A DNA stretch of 42,844 bases. It comes from UMGS755 sp045595795 (GTDB lineage Bacteria > Bacillota > Clostridia > UBA1381 > UBA9506). Positions within the stretch are counted from its first letter, which is position 1; each line of letters starts with the position of its first letter. Position numbers and translations under genes: made by a program. Where the stretch lies: positions 1 to 42,844 of the forward strand of contig JAZOBC010000002.1 in NCBI GenBank assembly GCA_045595795.1, written 5' to 3'. This document shows positions 7,000-14,778 of this stretch, piece after piece. Below the pieces are notes generated by a model. It did not search any database. It worked only from the letters and a program-made list of their open reading frames with translations, and was not told the DNA's origin.

Positions 7000-8793
7000 A
7001 TGATGCAGCAGGAATTAAAAATAGGTTATTTTGAACATTGGTTCAGACCACCGTATGCCTTTGTGGATTTTCTCAGAGAGCAGGGAGCTTCAGTTGAAAA
7101 AATTGATTATTCACAAAAGGGATATCTGGAGCAATATGATATTGCGATTGTGGAGCAAAATGGCTTTAATGATTTTGTAGAAAATGATGAGCCTTATATA
7201 CAGGACTGGGTGAAGCGCGGTGGTATTATGCTGATTATGCATCAGGATTATCAGCGCTGGGCGCCTTATTTCCTACCCTTAGAACTGGGGCACACACATT
7301 TGGTGCACCGATATATTCCCACCATTAATCCGTGCACGGCAGATAAAACCTTTACATATGATGAAACGCCTTATATGACCTATATGATGCCATGGATTGA
7401 AAAGCCCGGTAAAAAACTGTTTTCTGAGCCTGAGGTGATTACGCCTGATGAAATGATGGCGTGGAAACTTAAGGTAAACACTTTTCGGATTCTTCGTCCT
7501 AACCATATGTCAGAGGAGGAGTTTGCCCGTCAAAAACATGGCGGTGCCGATTTTGTTCGTACAACAGCACAATCTTGCTATTTGGCAGATGAAAAATGGG
7601 AAGTCATCGGTTCATATATGGATCCGGCGGTTAGAGATGGTGCTTTGATCCTTCGCGGAAACTACGGCAAGGGTATGTATTTTTTGAATCAGATTTTGTT
7701 CCCCGAAATCATTGATGATGAAACCGAAAGATGTCTTACATTCTGGAAGAAGTATGTTAAAAACTTGCTTGCATACTTTAAGCGATTCAAAAATGGTGAA
7801 TCAGAAGAAATGCCGGAAGTTGCACAGACCCTGCCGATTAAAAAGAATTATAAACTTGCCATTCACATGCATTCCTTGGACTGGTATGCAGCCGATTCGC
7901 AGCCCGGCACCATTAATGCTATGATGCGCCATATTGGTTTTGATATTTGTTCTTTGGCATTGAAGGATAATGCACCTTATGGTGGTAAGTTGGATGCTGC
8001 TAAATATTCTGATGATAAGGTTTTGGTCCTCAACGGTCAGGAATACCATCCTTTTAATTGGAACGACAAAAATGAACACGTAGGTCATAATACCTATCAT
8101 TATCTTGCCATAGGTATTGATCCGGATGCTTATACACCGAAGTATACTTGTAGCCTGTTTTCTGATGAAGAGGTTGAGACCTATTTGAAAGAAGCTACTG
8201 AGTATGTGCATGCACATGGTGGTGCGATTTGTGCAACACATCCCTATATCGATTACTGGAGGGATTATGACGTTGATGCAGTGGATGTTGAGCCAATGAA
8301 ACCACTGAAAGGAACTTATATTGAGGCCTACTGGCTCGATGGATATAAAAAGGCAGTTATGAATTCAGTAGACTTATACGGTCCCCGCAGATTATGGGAT
8401 AATCCTGCTTGTAATTTTATTTATCTTGGTGGGGAAGTGCCCTGCCGTGACAGCGTGGTGAAAGCTGTTCGCGAGGGTCACACCATAGCCGCCTGCGGAT
8501 TCGACGAAGCCGACATCATGTTGGGCAGCCACATCCCTGGAGATGAGCTTACTTTGGAGGAAGCGCAAAACAGCGTGCTGACCATTTCAGCCAAGGTAAT
8601 GAGAGAGACCATCAAGCAGGTTCGTGTTTATTCCGGTGCTGAGCTCATTTATTCAGAAAAGGATATTGATCTGCCTGAAATCAACATGAGCATTCCGCTG
8701 AAAGGACTGCCACTTGACAAGTTTGTTCGTGTTGAAATTGAAGGATTAAACGAGCATTGGATTTGTAATTCCACACCGTTTTATCTTCGCTAA
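7000..8793 (+). CDS. PHP-domain protein with N-terminal amidotransferase/ThuA-like domain, uncharacterised
   Basis: A 597-residue protein without signal peptide. The first ~260 residues look like a class I glutamine-amidotransferase or ThuA-like Rossmann domain (VKRGGIMLIMH and RGNYGKGMYFL segments) without an obvious Cys-His pair. From about residue 285 comes a PHP-like metal-hydrolase region: HMH at 289-291, GQEYH ending at H350, HNTYHY, and ATHPY with H414. This pattern suggests a phosphoesterase or hydrolase with a multi-metal site. It has its own promoter, a strong GGGAGG site and a terminator. It lies next to an AraC regulator and a catabolic operon, so a role in the same substrate use is possible. 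No close characterised relative is recognised. Confidence 0.5.
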   Translation: MMQQELKIGYFEHWFRPPYAFVDFLREQGASVEKIDYSQKGYLEQYDIAIVEQNGFNDFVENDEPYIQDWVKRGGIMLIMHQDYQRWAPYFLPLELGHTHLVHRYIPTINPCTADKTFTYDETPYMTYMMPWIEKPGKKLFSEPEVITPDEMMAWKLKVNTFRILRPNHMSEEEFARQKHGGADFVRTTAQSCYLADEKWEVIGSYMDPAVRDGALILRGNYGKGMYFLNQILFPEIIDDETERCLTFWKKYVKNLLAYFKRFKNGESEEMPEVAQTLPIKKNYKLAIHMHSLDWYAADSQPGTINAMMRHIGFDICSLALKDNAPYGGKLDAAKYSDDKVLVLNGQEYHPFNWNDKNEHVGHNTYHYLAIGIDPDAYTPKYTCSLFSDEEVETYLKEATEYVHAHGGAICATHPYIDYWRDYDVDAVDVEPMKPLKGTYIEAYWLDGYKKAVMNSVDLYGPRRLWDNPACNFIYLGGEVPCRDSVVKAVREGHTIAACGFDEADIMLGSHIPGDELTLEEAQNSVLTISAKVMRETIKQVRVYSGAELIYSEKDIDLPEINMSIPLKGLPLDKFVRVEIEGLNEHWICNSTPFYLR

Positions 8794-8794
8794 A

Positions 8795-8836
8795 CAAAGA
8801 AGCCGTATCACATTGTGATACGGCTTCTTTGTTTGT
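8795..8836. terminator. Bidirectional terminator between the PHP and AraC genes
   Basis: Two perfectly complementary 18-nt arms (8795-8812 and 8814-8831) form a very stable hairpin with T-rich flanks. It starts directly after the stop codon of the forward gene and lies 30 bp beyond the end of the convergent araC-type gene. Confidence 0.85.
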
Positions 8837-8861
8837 GTGAGCAAGCACAGTCATTACGGTT

Positions 8862-9731
8862 TTATACTTGTTTCGATGCTTTATATTGCTTTGGCGATAT
8901 TCCCATTATTTTTTTAAAGTTACGATAAAAGGTCGAGAAGTCATTATAGCCGCAGAGGCCGTAAACGGCAGTTATTTTATAGCCTTGGTTAATATATTCG
9001 GTTGCTTTTTTTATACGGCACAGATTTAAATAGTTGTTAAAGGAATAGCCCGTAAGCTTATAAAAAAGCGAGCAGAAATTTCCCTTCGACATGGCACAGC
9101 GCTTGGACATTTCCTCTAAGGAGATATTGTCTGTAAAGTTATTTTCTATATATTCTACGCAGTGCATGACAAACAGACGGTTATTTTCAAAATAATCAGT
9201 CAGCGAGTCTTTGTTATTGTCAAAATAGCTTCGTGCCAGCATTGTTATCAAAATAATTGTATAGGATCTGATGGTTTCGTCGTAGCCTAATGGTTTTTCG
9301 TTAAATTCTTTTAAAATGTGCTCCATGATTCCTTCAAGATAGAAGATATCCTTAGAATTGCTTGAAATTTTTGAGCGTATCTCCTTAGATTTGTCATTTT
9401 TTAAGCTGCGAAGAAAATTGATTGCAATACGATTGGCTGTCGTAGGCTCTCCCAAAAAGTCGGACATGAAAGAGAAAGAATAAAAGACAGCCTCCTTGTC
9501 TGGTATAATATAATGGATGGTTTTAGGGGGAAGAATAAACATATCGCCGTGAGAAAGACACGACGCTTTGTTTTCTACAATATGCGTAAGAGAGCCTTTT
9601 GTGATATAATAAATCTGGAAATATTCATGTTTATGGGGCTTTTGTGCTTCAACTGATTCTTCTACCTTGTGAATGTGAAAATCCGGGGACGAGTTTTTAT
9701 AATAAGATAAAACAAAATTTTTAATATCCAT
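8862..9731 (-). CDS. AraC-family transcriptional regulator with N-terminal cupin sensor
   Basis: A 289-residue regulator. Residues ~1-120 resemble the AraC ligand-binding cupin (HKHEYFQIYYITKGS, HGDMFILPP). Residues ~190-285 contain two AraC helix-turn-helix motifs, ending in the family signature YNDFSTFYRNFKKIMGISP. The start at 9731 has GGGAGG at good spacing. It is divergent from the AtuA operon, and the 139-bp interval holds two identical 15-bp repeats 21 bp apart, the usual geometry for AraC dimers. It therefore most likely activates the operon starting at 9870 and controls its own promoter. The ligand is probably the operon's substrate; that is inference. Confidence 0.9.
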   Translation of the reverse strand: MDIKNFVLSYYKNSSPDFHIHKVEESVEAQKPHKHEYFQIYYITKGSLTHIVENKASCLSHGDMFILPPKTIHYIIPDKEAVFYSFSFMSDFLGEPTTANRIAINFLRSLKNDKSKEIRSKISSNSKDIFYLEGIMEHILKEFNEKPLGYDETIRSYTIILITMLARSYFDNNKDSLTDYFENNRLFVMHCVEYIENNFTDNISLEEMSKRCAMSKGNFCSLFYKLTGYSFNNYLNLCRIKKATEYINQGYKITAVYGLCGYNDFSTFYRNFKKIMGISPKQYKASKQV

Positions 9732-9760
9732 TTCAATCCTCCCGAAAATTACTGAACCTT

Positions 9761-9789
9761 ATTTTATCATTTTTTATAACAAAATGCAA
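9761..9789 (-). promoter_or_regulatory. Promoter of the AraC-family gene
   Basis: Read on the minus strand: TTGCAT (9789-9784), 17-bp spacer, TAAAAT (9766-9761). The -35 box lies inside the left 15-bp repeat, so binding there should affect this promoter. Confidence 0.65.
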
Positions 9790-9813
9790 TATAAAAAGAA
9801 CAAAATGCAATAT
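9778..9813. promoter_or_regulatory. Two identical 15-bp direct repeats, likely AraC-protein sites
   Basis: AACAAAATGCAATAT is present at 9778-9792 and 9799-9813 with no mismatch and a 21-bp period (two helical turns). The left copy covers the -35 of the regulator's promoter. The right copy covers the -35 position of the forward operon promoter, which has no good -35 of its own. This is the expected layout for class II activation by an AraC-type protein. Confidence 0.7.
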
Positions 9814-9827
9814 TTTTACAAAGCAGG

Positions 9828-9838
9828 TATGATACAAT
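9828..9838 (+). promoter_or_regulatory. Activator-dependent promoter of the AtuA operon (-10 region)
   Basis: Overlapping -10 candidates TATGAT (9828-9833) and TACAAT (9833-9838). At 17-bp spacing the -35 position falls at 9805-9815, within or at the edge of the right 15-bp repeat, and does not match TTGACA. The absent -35 suggests dependence on an activator. Confidence 0.5.
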
Positions 9839-9869
9839 CAAGATAAATATACATCTTGGAGGGTAATAA

Positions 9870-11183
9870 ATGAAAATAGTATCGCTTTGTGGTCTTTTGG
9901 GATATGGTTACTCTGAAGAAGCACTTAACATTGCATTTTCTGAAAAGGTTGATTATGTGGGCGTTGATGCAGGCTCGACAGACCCCGGACCGTATTATCT
10001 GGGCAGTGGAAAATCGTTTACAGACAGAGGTGCAGTCAAGCGGGATTTGGCACTTGCTATGCCTAAGGCCTTAGAGCAAAAAGCCCCCTTTATCATTGGA
10101 ACGTCAGGTGGAGCAGGTTCAAAAGTGCATACGGATTGGCTCGTCCAAATTATTAAAGAAATTGCGGCAGAGCAAAAGCTTTGCTTTAAGTTGGGTGTTA
10201 TTTATACCGATGTCGAAAAAAATTATGTTTTGGAAAAACTTAATGCAGGAAAGGTCGTTTCTATGAGCGATGCCTTTCCGTTTGATCAGGCAGCGGTGGA
10301 GGAGTCGGAAAAAATTGTGAGTCAGGTGGGAATTGCACCGGTTATCAAATTGTTAGAGGAAAAGGCAGATGTTATCGTTGCGGGCAGAATGTGTGATACG
10401 GCAATTTATGCTGCTCCGTGTATTTATGAGGGATATAAAGAGGGGCTTGCATTTCATATGGCAAAGATTATGGAATGTGGTGCAATGTGCTCTGAGCCTG
10501 TTGCGGCTGCTGATGTTATGCAAGGATATATGTATGACGATTATTTTGAACTTAAACCTGCAAACCCAATCAGAAAATGTACGGTTGATAGGGTTGCGGC
10601 ACATACCCTTTACGAGCAGTCAAATCCTTACCTGATTTTTGAGCCGGACGGTGTTTGTGACCTTACAAATTCAAAATTTGAGCAGGTTGATGAGCGCACC
10701 GTAAGAGTTACAGGCTCAGTTTTCAGGGCAGCTAAAGAAAAAACACTAAAGCTCGAAGGTGTTAAATGCTCAGGCTACAGAACAATTTGTCCTTCGACCG
10801 TATATGATGCAGAAACAATTAAAAATATTGATTCGATCATAAGGACAGTAACAGAATTTGTGAAAGAAAATACAAAAAACACACTTCCTGAAAATAGTTA
10901 TGAGATTAATTTTAAATTAAACGGCGGAGCAGAAAGTTCTTTAGGTGTAATCATCGATATAGTTGGCAAAACGCAGGAAATAGCAGATACCGTGTGTGCA
11001 CTTGCCAGAAGTCGAATGCTTCACTGTGACTATGAAGGCAGAAAATCCACAGCGGGTAACCTTGCTTTTCCGTTTTCTCCGTCAGACATCCATGTTGGTG
11101 AGGTTTATGAATTTTCTGTATTCCACCTTGTGAAGGTAGATTCTCTTATGGAAACATCTAAAATCTTGATTGAGGAGGTTTAA
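9870..11183 (+). CDS. AtuA-family (DUF1446) protein
   Basis: A 437-residue cytoplasmic protein with the family's N-terminal segment VDAGSTDPGP at residues 32-41, TSGGAGSK near 89-96, and GRMCDTAIYAAP in the middle. AtuA is named from acyclic terpene utilisation in Pseudomonas, but its reaction is not established. In anaerobes the family occurs in operons unrelated to terpenes, usually beside DUF4387. Start supported by TTGGAGGG upstream. The next gene begins 1 nt after this stop. As first gene of an AraC-controlled operon with a hydratase and an amidohydrolase, it probably acts on a carboxylic or hydroxycarboxylic intermediate; that is inference. Confidence 0.85.
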   Translation: MKIVSLCGLLGYGYSEEALNIAFSEKVDYVGVDAGSTDPGPYYLGSGKSFTDRGAVKRDLALAMPKALEQKAPFIIGTSGGAGSKVHTDWLVQIIKEIAAEQKLCFKLGVIYTDVEKNYVLEKLNAGKVVSMSDAFPFDQAAVEESEKIVSQVGIAPVIKLLEEKADVIVAGRMCDTAIYAAPCIYEGYKEGLAFHMAKIMECGAMCSEPVAAADVMQGYMYDDYFELKPANPIRKCTVDRVAAHTLYEQSNPYLIFEPDGVCDLTNSKFEQVDERTVRVTGSVFRAAKEKTLKLEGVKCSGYRTICPSTVYDAETIKNIDSIIRTVTEFVKENTKNTLPENSYEINFKLNGGAESSLGVIIDIVGKTQEIADTVCALARSRMLHCDYEGRKSTAGNLAFPFSPSDIHVGEVYEFSVFHLVKVDSLMETSKILIEEV

Positions 11184-11184
11184 C

Positions 11185-11484
11185 ATGAAAAAACTGATTG
11201 ATTATACAAAGATCTTAAGAAGTAAAAACGCCGGACCTCTTTTTATCACGTTTGATTTGATTTTTAATTCAAAAGAGGACATGGAATATGTTGAACAAAG
11301 GCTTACGAAAGCAGATATTTCAAAAGCCTACGGTGTTTCGGAGGATACAATAGATATTATATCTTACGGTGTTGTCAATTCCATCAAAATAACTTTTCCA
11401 AGAAAAAACATAAGCGGAAGTTTGACTGATAATGACATATATGGCTGTCAGCAGCATATGCCGCTTGCAAATATAGAAATATAA
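11185..11484 (+). CDS. DUF4387 protein, AtuA partner
   Basis: A 99-residue protein starting at ATG 11185, preceded by GAGGAGG; a TTG at 11170 would overlap the previous gene and include that site. The segments SKNAGP near the start, IKITFPRK, and the ending YGCQQHMPL are typical of DUF4387. In many genomes this domain is adjacent to AtuA or fused to its C-terminus, so the two very likely form one enzyme. No independent function is known. The 1-nt spacing from the AtuA gene supports equimolar, coupled translation. Confidence 0.85.
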   Translation: MKKLIDYTKILRSKNAGPLFITFDLIFNSKEDMEYVEQRLTKADISKAYGVSEDTIDIISYGVVNSIKITFPRKNISGSLTDNDIYGCQQHMPLANIEI

Positions 11485-11498
11485 AAGGGGGAAACTTT

Positions 11499-12416
11499 GT
11501 GATTAAAACAGATATATACGAACAGGCACTTTTTGAAACCATTAAACGCGGAGCAACAGAGATTTCACCTGACGTAAAAACTGCATTTGAAAAGGCAATC
11601 GCTAGGGAAGAAAATCCTGATGCTAAAAATGGATTAGAAGCTACTTTAAAAAGTATGGAAATGTCAAAGGTGAGAGAAAATCCTCTTTGTGTAGACACGG
11701 GTTGGCCTATATTTTATTTTAAGGTTGGTAATCAGTGTGAGTTAGAAGGCGGATTTGTAGAGCTTGAAAATGCGGCACGAAGAGCCGTTGCAAAAGCCAC
11801 AGAGCTTGGGTATTTGCGAGCAACTATGAAACACCCGCTAACCGGTTACGATCCGGGGAACAATATTGGTATGAACATTCCCGATTTTACATATCAGTTT
11901 GTTGACGGTGATGCAATAGAGATATCATATGCTGCAAAAGGTGGCGGAAGCGAGTGTTTTGGCGGCACAAGGCATAGAATCGTTGCTTTTGCAGACGGCG
12001 TTAAAGGCATAGAAAAATTTGTCATTGAAAGCTTTGTGGCATCTGCAAGAGCAGGCGCTGTTTGTCCACCATCAGTGCTTGGTATAGGTATAGGCGGCAC
12101 TGCGAATGTTGCGGCAAATCTGGCTAAAGAGGCTGCATGCCTCAGAACCGTTGGTTCAAAGCATCCCGACCCGATGTTTGCAAAAATAGAAGAAGATTTA
12201 TATGAGGCGATCAACAGCCTGGGAATTGGCATTTTAGGCGCAGGAGGCAGTACCTCGGTGCTTGCTGTCAACGTTGAATATGCATACACCCATATAGCAG
12301 GTATAGCCTGTGCAACAAGCACGAACTGTATGGTGGCTCGTCGTGCATCATCAAGAATTGATGCAAGCGGCAGGATATCTCAAATGACAAGTCCCAACTG
12401 GTTTGGTGACAGATAG
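11499..12416 (+). CDS. Fumarase/tartrate dehydratase-type hydro-lyase, alpha subunit (TtdA-like)
   Basis: A 305-residue subunit of the class I [4Fe-4S] fumarase family. The three cluster cysteines are in the expected contexts: C64 in LCVDTG, C189 in AVCPPS, C277 in TNCMVARRA. GNNIG and KGGGSE, both characteristic of the alpha domain, are present. It starts with GTG at 11499, preceded by AAAAGGGGG at about 7 nt. With the beta subunit encoded 11 bp downstream it should form an oxygen-sensitive hydro-lyase adding or removing water on a dicarboxylic-type acid. The length suits TtdA rather than a full fumarase. The substrate is unknown; the operon has no other TCA-cycle genes. Confidence 0.88.
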   Translation: MIKTDIYEQALFETIKRGATEISPDVKTAFEKAIAREENPDAKNGLEATLKSMEMSKVRENPLCVDTGWPIFYFKVGNQCELEGGFVELENAARRAVAKATELGYLRATMKHPLTGYDPGNNIGMNIPDFTYQFVDGDAIEISYAAKGGGSECFGGTRHRIVAFADGVKGIEKFVIESFVASARAGAVCPPSVLGIGIGGTANVAANLAKEAACLRTVGSKHPDPMFAKIEEDLYEAINSLGIGILGAGGSTSVLAVNVEYAYTHIAGIACATSTNCMVARRASSRIDASGRISQMTSPNWFGDR

Positions 12417-12427
12417 GAGGAATACAT

Positions 12428-13051
12428 ATGGCAGAATATCATTTAACATCGCCTTTGACGGATGAAGACGTTACAAAACTGAAATTAGGTGATACTGTAT
12501 ATATAAGTGGTGAGTGCTTTACATGCCGTTCAAGACTTCAAAAATATATTTTTGATGAAAATAACACCCTGCCCTTTGATACAAAAGATCGAAATATTTT
12601 GATACATAATGGTCCGATTGTCGTCAAGGAAGAGGGAAAATGGCGTCTTGTTTCATTTATGCCGACCTCAAGCATACGCTTTGAAAAATGGGGGGCAAAA
12701 AGCGTCTCGGAATGGGGTCTTAAAATGATTGTGGGCAAAACCACGATGGGCGAAAAAACCGCACAAATGATGAAAGAAAAAAAGTGTGTTCATGTTTCGC
12801 CCCGCTCTGTTAGCCCGAATCTCTGGATCGATTCAATAGAGGTGCAGGACGTTTATCTGTATGACGAGCTTGGAAGAATAGAGGCTGCTTGGTTCTTTAA
12901 ATTAAACGATTTAGGACCCTTTATCGTGGATATTGATGCAGAGGGCAACAATTATTTTGACCGCCTGGACAAAGATATCGCCGATAAAAAAGAGGAAGCG
13001 TTAAAAAAACTTGGTATTGACGATTCCTTTGAATTTACTAAATTATATTAA
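12428..13051 (+). CDS. Fumarase/tartrate dehydratase-type hydro-lyase, beta subunit (TtdB-like, divergent)
   Basis: A 207-residue protein aligning along the TtdB/FumA C-terminal domain: SPLTDEDV, LGDTVYISG, NGPIVV, and LGPFIVDIDAEGNN near the end. Compared with E. coli TtdB as I recall it, R34, T80, R84 and K104 match the active-site Thr, Arg and Lys contexts. The conserved CRDxxH has become CRSRLQ, GPTTSMRM has become MPTSSIRF, and GKGGM has become GKTTM. It is therefore probably an active hydro-lyase subunit with altered substrate preference. Start has GGAGG upstream. It pairs with the alpha subunit just before it. Confidence 0.82.
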   Translation: MAEYHLTSPLTDEDVTKLKLGDTVYISGECFTCRSRLQKYIFDENNTLPFDTKDRNILIHNGPIVVKEEGKWRLVSFMPTSSIRFEKWGAKSVSEWGLKMIVGKTTMGEKTAQMMKEKKCVHVSPRSVSPNLWIDSIEVQDVYLYDELGRIEAAWFFKLNDLGPFIVDIDAEGNNYFDRLDKDIADKKEEALKKLGIDDSFEFTKLY

Positions 13052-13067
13052 ATCAAGGAGTGATCAT

Positions 13068-14702
13068 ATGAAAAGTCCGTTTTATCTTAATATTAATGGA
13101 AAATATGGTTTAGGTGCCTACGCACAGCCTGACTATCCAACACTTTGTGACCTTCTTTCAGAAATGGATCGCTTGGGTATTTGGCAGACTGTGGCATATC
13201 ATTTAAATGCCCGTGATTTACACCCGGTATTCGGAAACAGATTTTTATTTGAAGATATCGAGAATACGCCGGGGGCAAAAGAGAGAATTATTCCGGCTCT
13301 TGCAGCAAATCCTGCCATGGCGGTAGGCAAGGGAGAGATGGAATATCTGGAGGCTTGTCTTGAGAGCGGCAGGGCGGGCTGTGTTATCATTTTTCCGGTG
13401 ACCAATCGCTTTCGGATGGTTGAATATCAGCGGTTGTTTGACAGAATTTCGAAATATAAGCCGGTCATTTTGGTAGACATAACCGAAATGACCTCGGATG
13501 ACAGGGAAGATTTAGCACACATTGCACCCCTGTATCCGGAGCTTTCATTTGTGGTTAAGGATGTTATGTGGTGGAACTATTCCTGTGTTTTTGACCTTAT
13601 GAAGCGCACAAATAATGTGTATTGCGATATTTCATGGTTGCATACCCGGGATGCTATTAAAATGATTTGTGAACATGTGAGCCCGAAGAGGGTTGTTTTC
13701 GGCGTAGGGTTTCGCGCACATAGTGCAGCGGCGGTTGCATCTCTTTCTTGGTCAAAAATTTCCCAGAAAGAAAAAGATGAGATTGCATGGAGTAATTTTG
13801 CATCATTGCTTCCTGAGACAGAAAAAAACCGGGTTACCAAAAATCGCAGGCAGATTGAGGATCGAATAGACAATCGGTTCTGGAAGGATTTCATACAAGA
13901 AAAGAGCTTGCAGGACGTTTTGGTGATTGATGCCCATACGCATATTGGTCCCTTTAACAGAAGCTGGTATTTAGTTGAGAATGAAATTGAAGACCAGATA
14001 GCTGTTTTAAAAGAGGAAATGGAGCGCTTTGGCATCTCACAAATCATTTCTCAGCCTGAAACGGCTCTTTTTGGTCAGCCTATTGTTGGCAATGAAATGG
14101 TAGAAAGCAAAATTGATGACTGTCAGCGGTTCCGGGGAAATTTAGTATTTAACCCGATTTATTCTCACTTATACACAGAAGAGCTACTTAACCATTTCTT
14201 TCAGGGTGGTTATTTCTGCGGATTTAAGCTGCTTCCTGAATACCTCGGCGTGCCGGTGGAAGATGAACGCTTTAAACCGGCTTATGAATATGCCAACCAA
14301 CATTCCATGCATATTCTGTTTCATTCCTTTGATGACGGGGACTGTGGAACGGCTATGCAGATTGCCGAGGTTGCCAAGCAATATCCAAATGCAACCTTTA
14401 TTATTGGTCATACAGGTGGTGGAACCAAAGGGCGTCGTCAGTGTGAAGCTATTGCCAAGGATTCGCGCTATGCAAACTGTGTTTTTGAATTTTGTGGTAG
14501 CTTTACAACCGATATCCGCTGGGAAGACTCCCTTAAAGAAATTGACTATAAGCGTGTTGTATTCGGTACAGACACCTATGTTCATGATGTTGCTTGGGAA
14601 ATGGGAAGACTGCTGTCTCTTGATATTCCTGAGAAGCAGATTGAGCAGATTTTAGGTGTAAATATGCAACGGATTTTAGAAAAAACACGGCTTCCTAAAT
14701 AA
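13068..14702 (+). CDS. Tandem amidohydrolase-2 protein with degenerate N-terminal half
   Basis: A 544-residue protein made of two amidohydrolase-type barrels. The C-terminal half (about 285-544) keeps the metal and catalytic set: H290 and H292 in DAHTHIG, H419 in LFHSFD, H448 in GHTGGG, D502 in FGTDTY. The N-terminal half (about 1-270) has matching landmarks without these residues: NINGKYG replaces the HxH strand and VVFGVG replaces VVFGTD. The second half likely performs hydrolysis or decarboxylation, as in the ACMSD-like group; the first may be structural or regulatory. Start ATG 13068 follows AAGGAGTGAT; an earlier in-frame ATG overlaps the previous gene. Last gene of the operon, followed by a terminator. 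Confidence 0.8.
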   Translation: MKSPFYLNINGKYGLGAYAQPDYPTLCDLLSEMDRLGIWQTVAYHLNARDLHPVFGNRFLFEDIENTPGAKERIIPALAANPAMAVGKGEMEYLEACLESGRAGCVIIFPVTNRFRMVEYQRLFDRISKYKPVILVDITEMTSDDREDLAHIAPLYPELSFVVKDVMWWNYSCVFDLMKRTNNVYCDISWLHTRDAIKMICEHVSPKRVVFGVGFRAHSAAAVASLSWSKISQKEKDEIAWSNFASLLPETEKNRVTKNRRQIEDRIDNRFWKDFIQEKSLQDVLVIDAHTHIGPFNRSWYLVENEIEDQIAVLKEEMERFGISQIISQPETALFGQPIVGNEMVESKIDDCQRFRGNLVFNPIYSHLYTEELLNHFFQGGYFCGFKLLPEYLGVPVEDERFKPAYEYANQHSMHILFHSFDDGDCGTAMQIAEVAKQYPNATFIIGHTGGGTKGRRQCEAIAKDSRYANCVFEFCGSFTTDIRWEDSLKEIDYKRVVFGTDTYVHDVAWEMGRLLSLDIPEKQIEQILGVNMQRILEKTRLPK

Positions 14703-14714
14703 AAAGTAATTTTG

Positions 14715-14750
14715 AAAAGAGGCTGTAGCCAAATGCTACAGCCTCTTTTT
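14715..14750. terminator. Terminator after the AtuA operon
   Basis: Perfect 15-bp stem (14715-14729 with 14735-14749), 5-nt loop, and T runs on both strands. It separates the operon from the convergent SDR gene. Confidence 0.9.
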
Positions 14751-14778
14751 AGAATCTTACCTTTTTTGTATATTTATT

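Noticed and set aside
7801..8241. 146-codon minus-strand open frame within the PHP-domain gene
   Set aside because: The plus strand holds the conserved histidine motifs; the minus frame has no start signal or family resemblance.
9778..9813. CRISPR-like repeat pair
   Set aside because: Only two copies with a 6-bp gap and no spacers; the 21-bp period and promoter overlap fit protein-binding sites.
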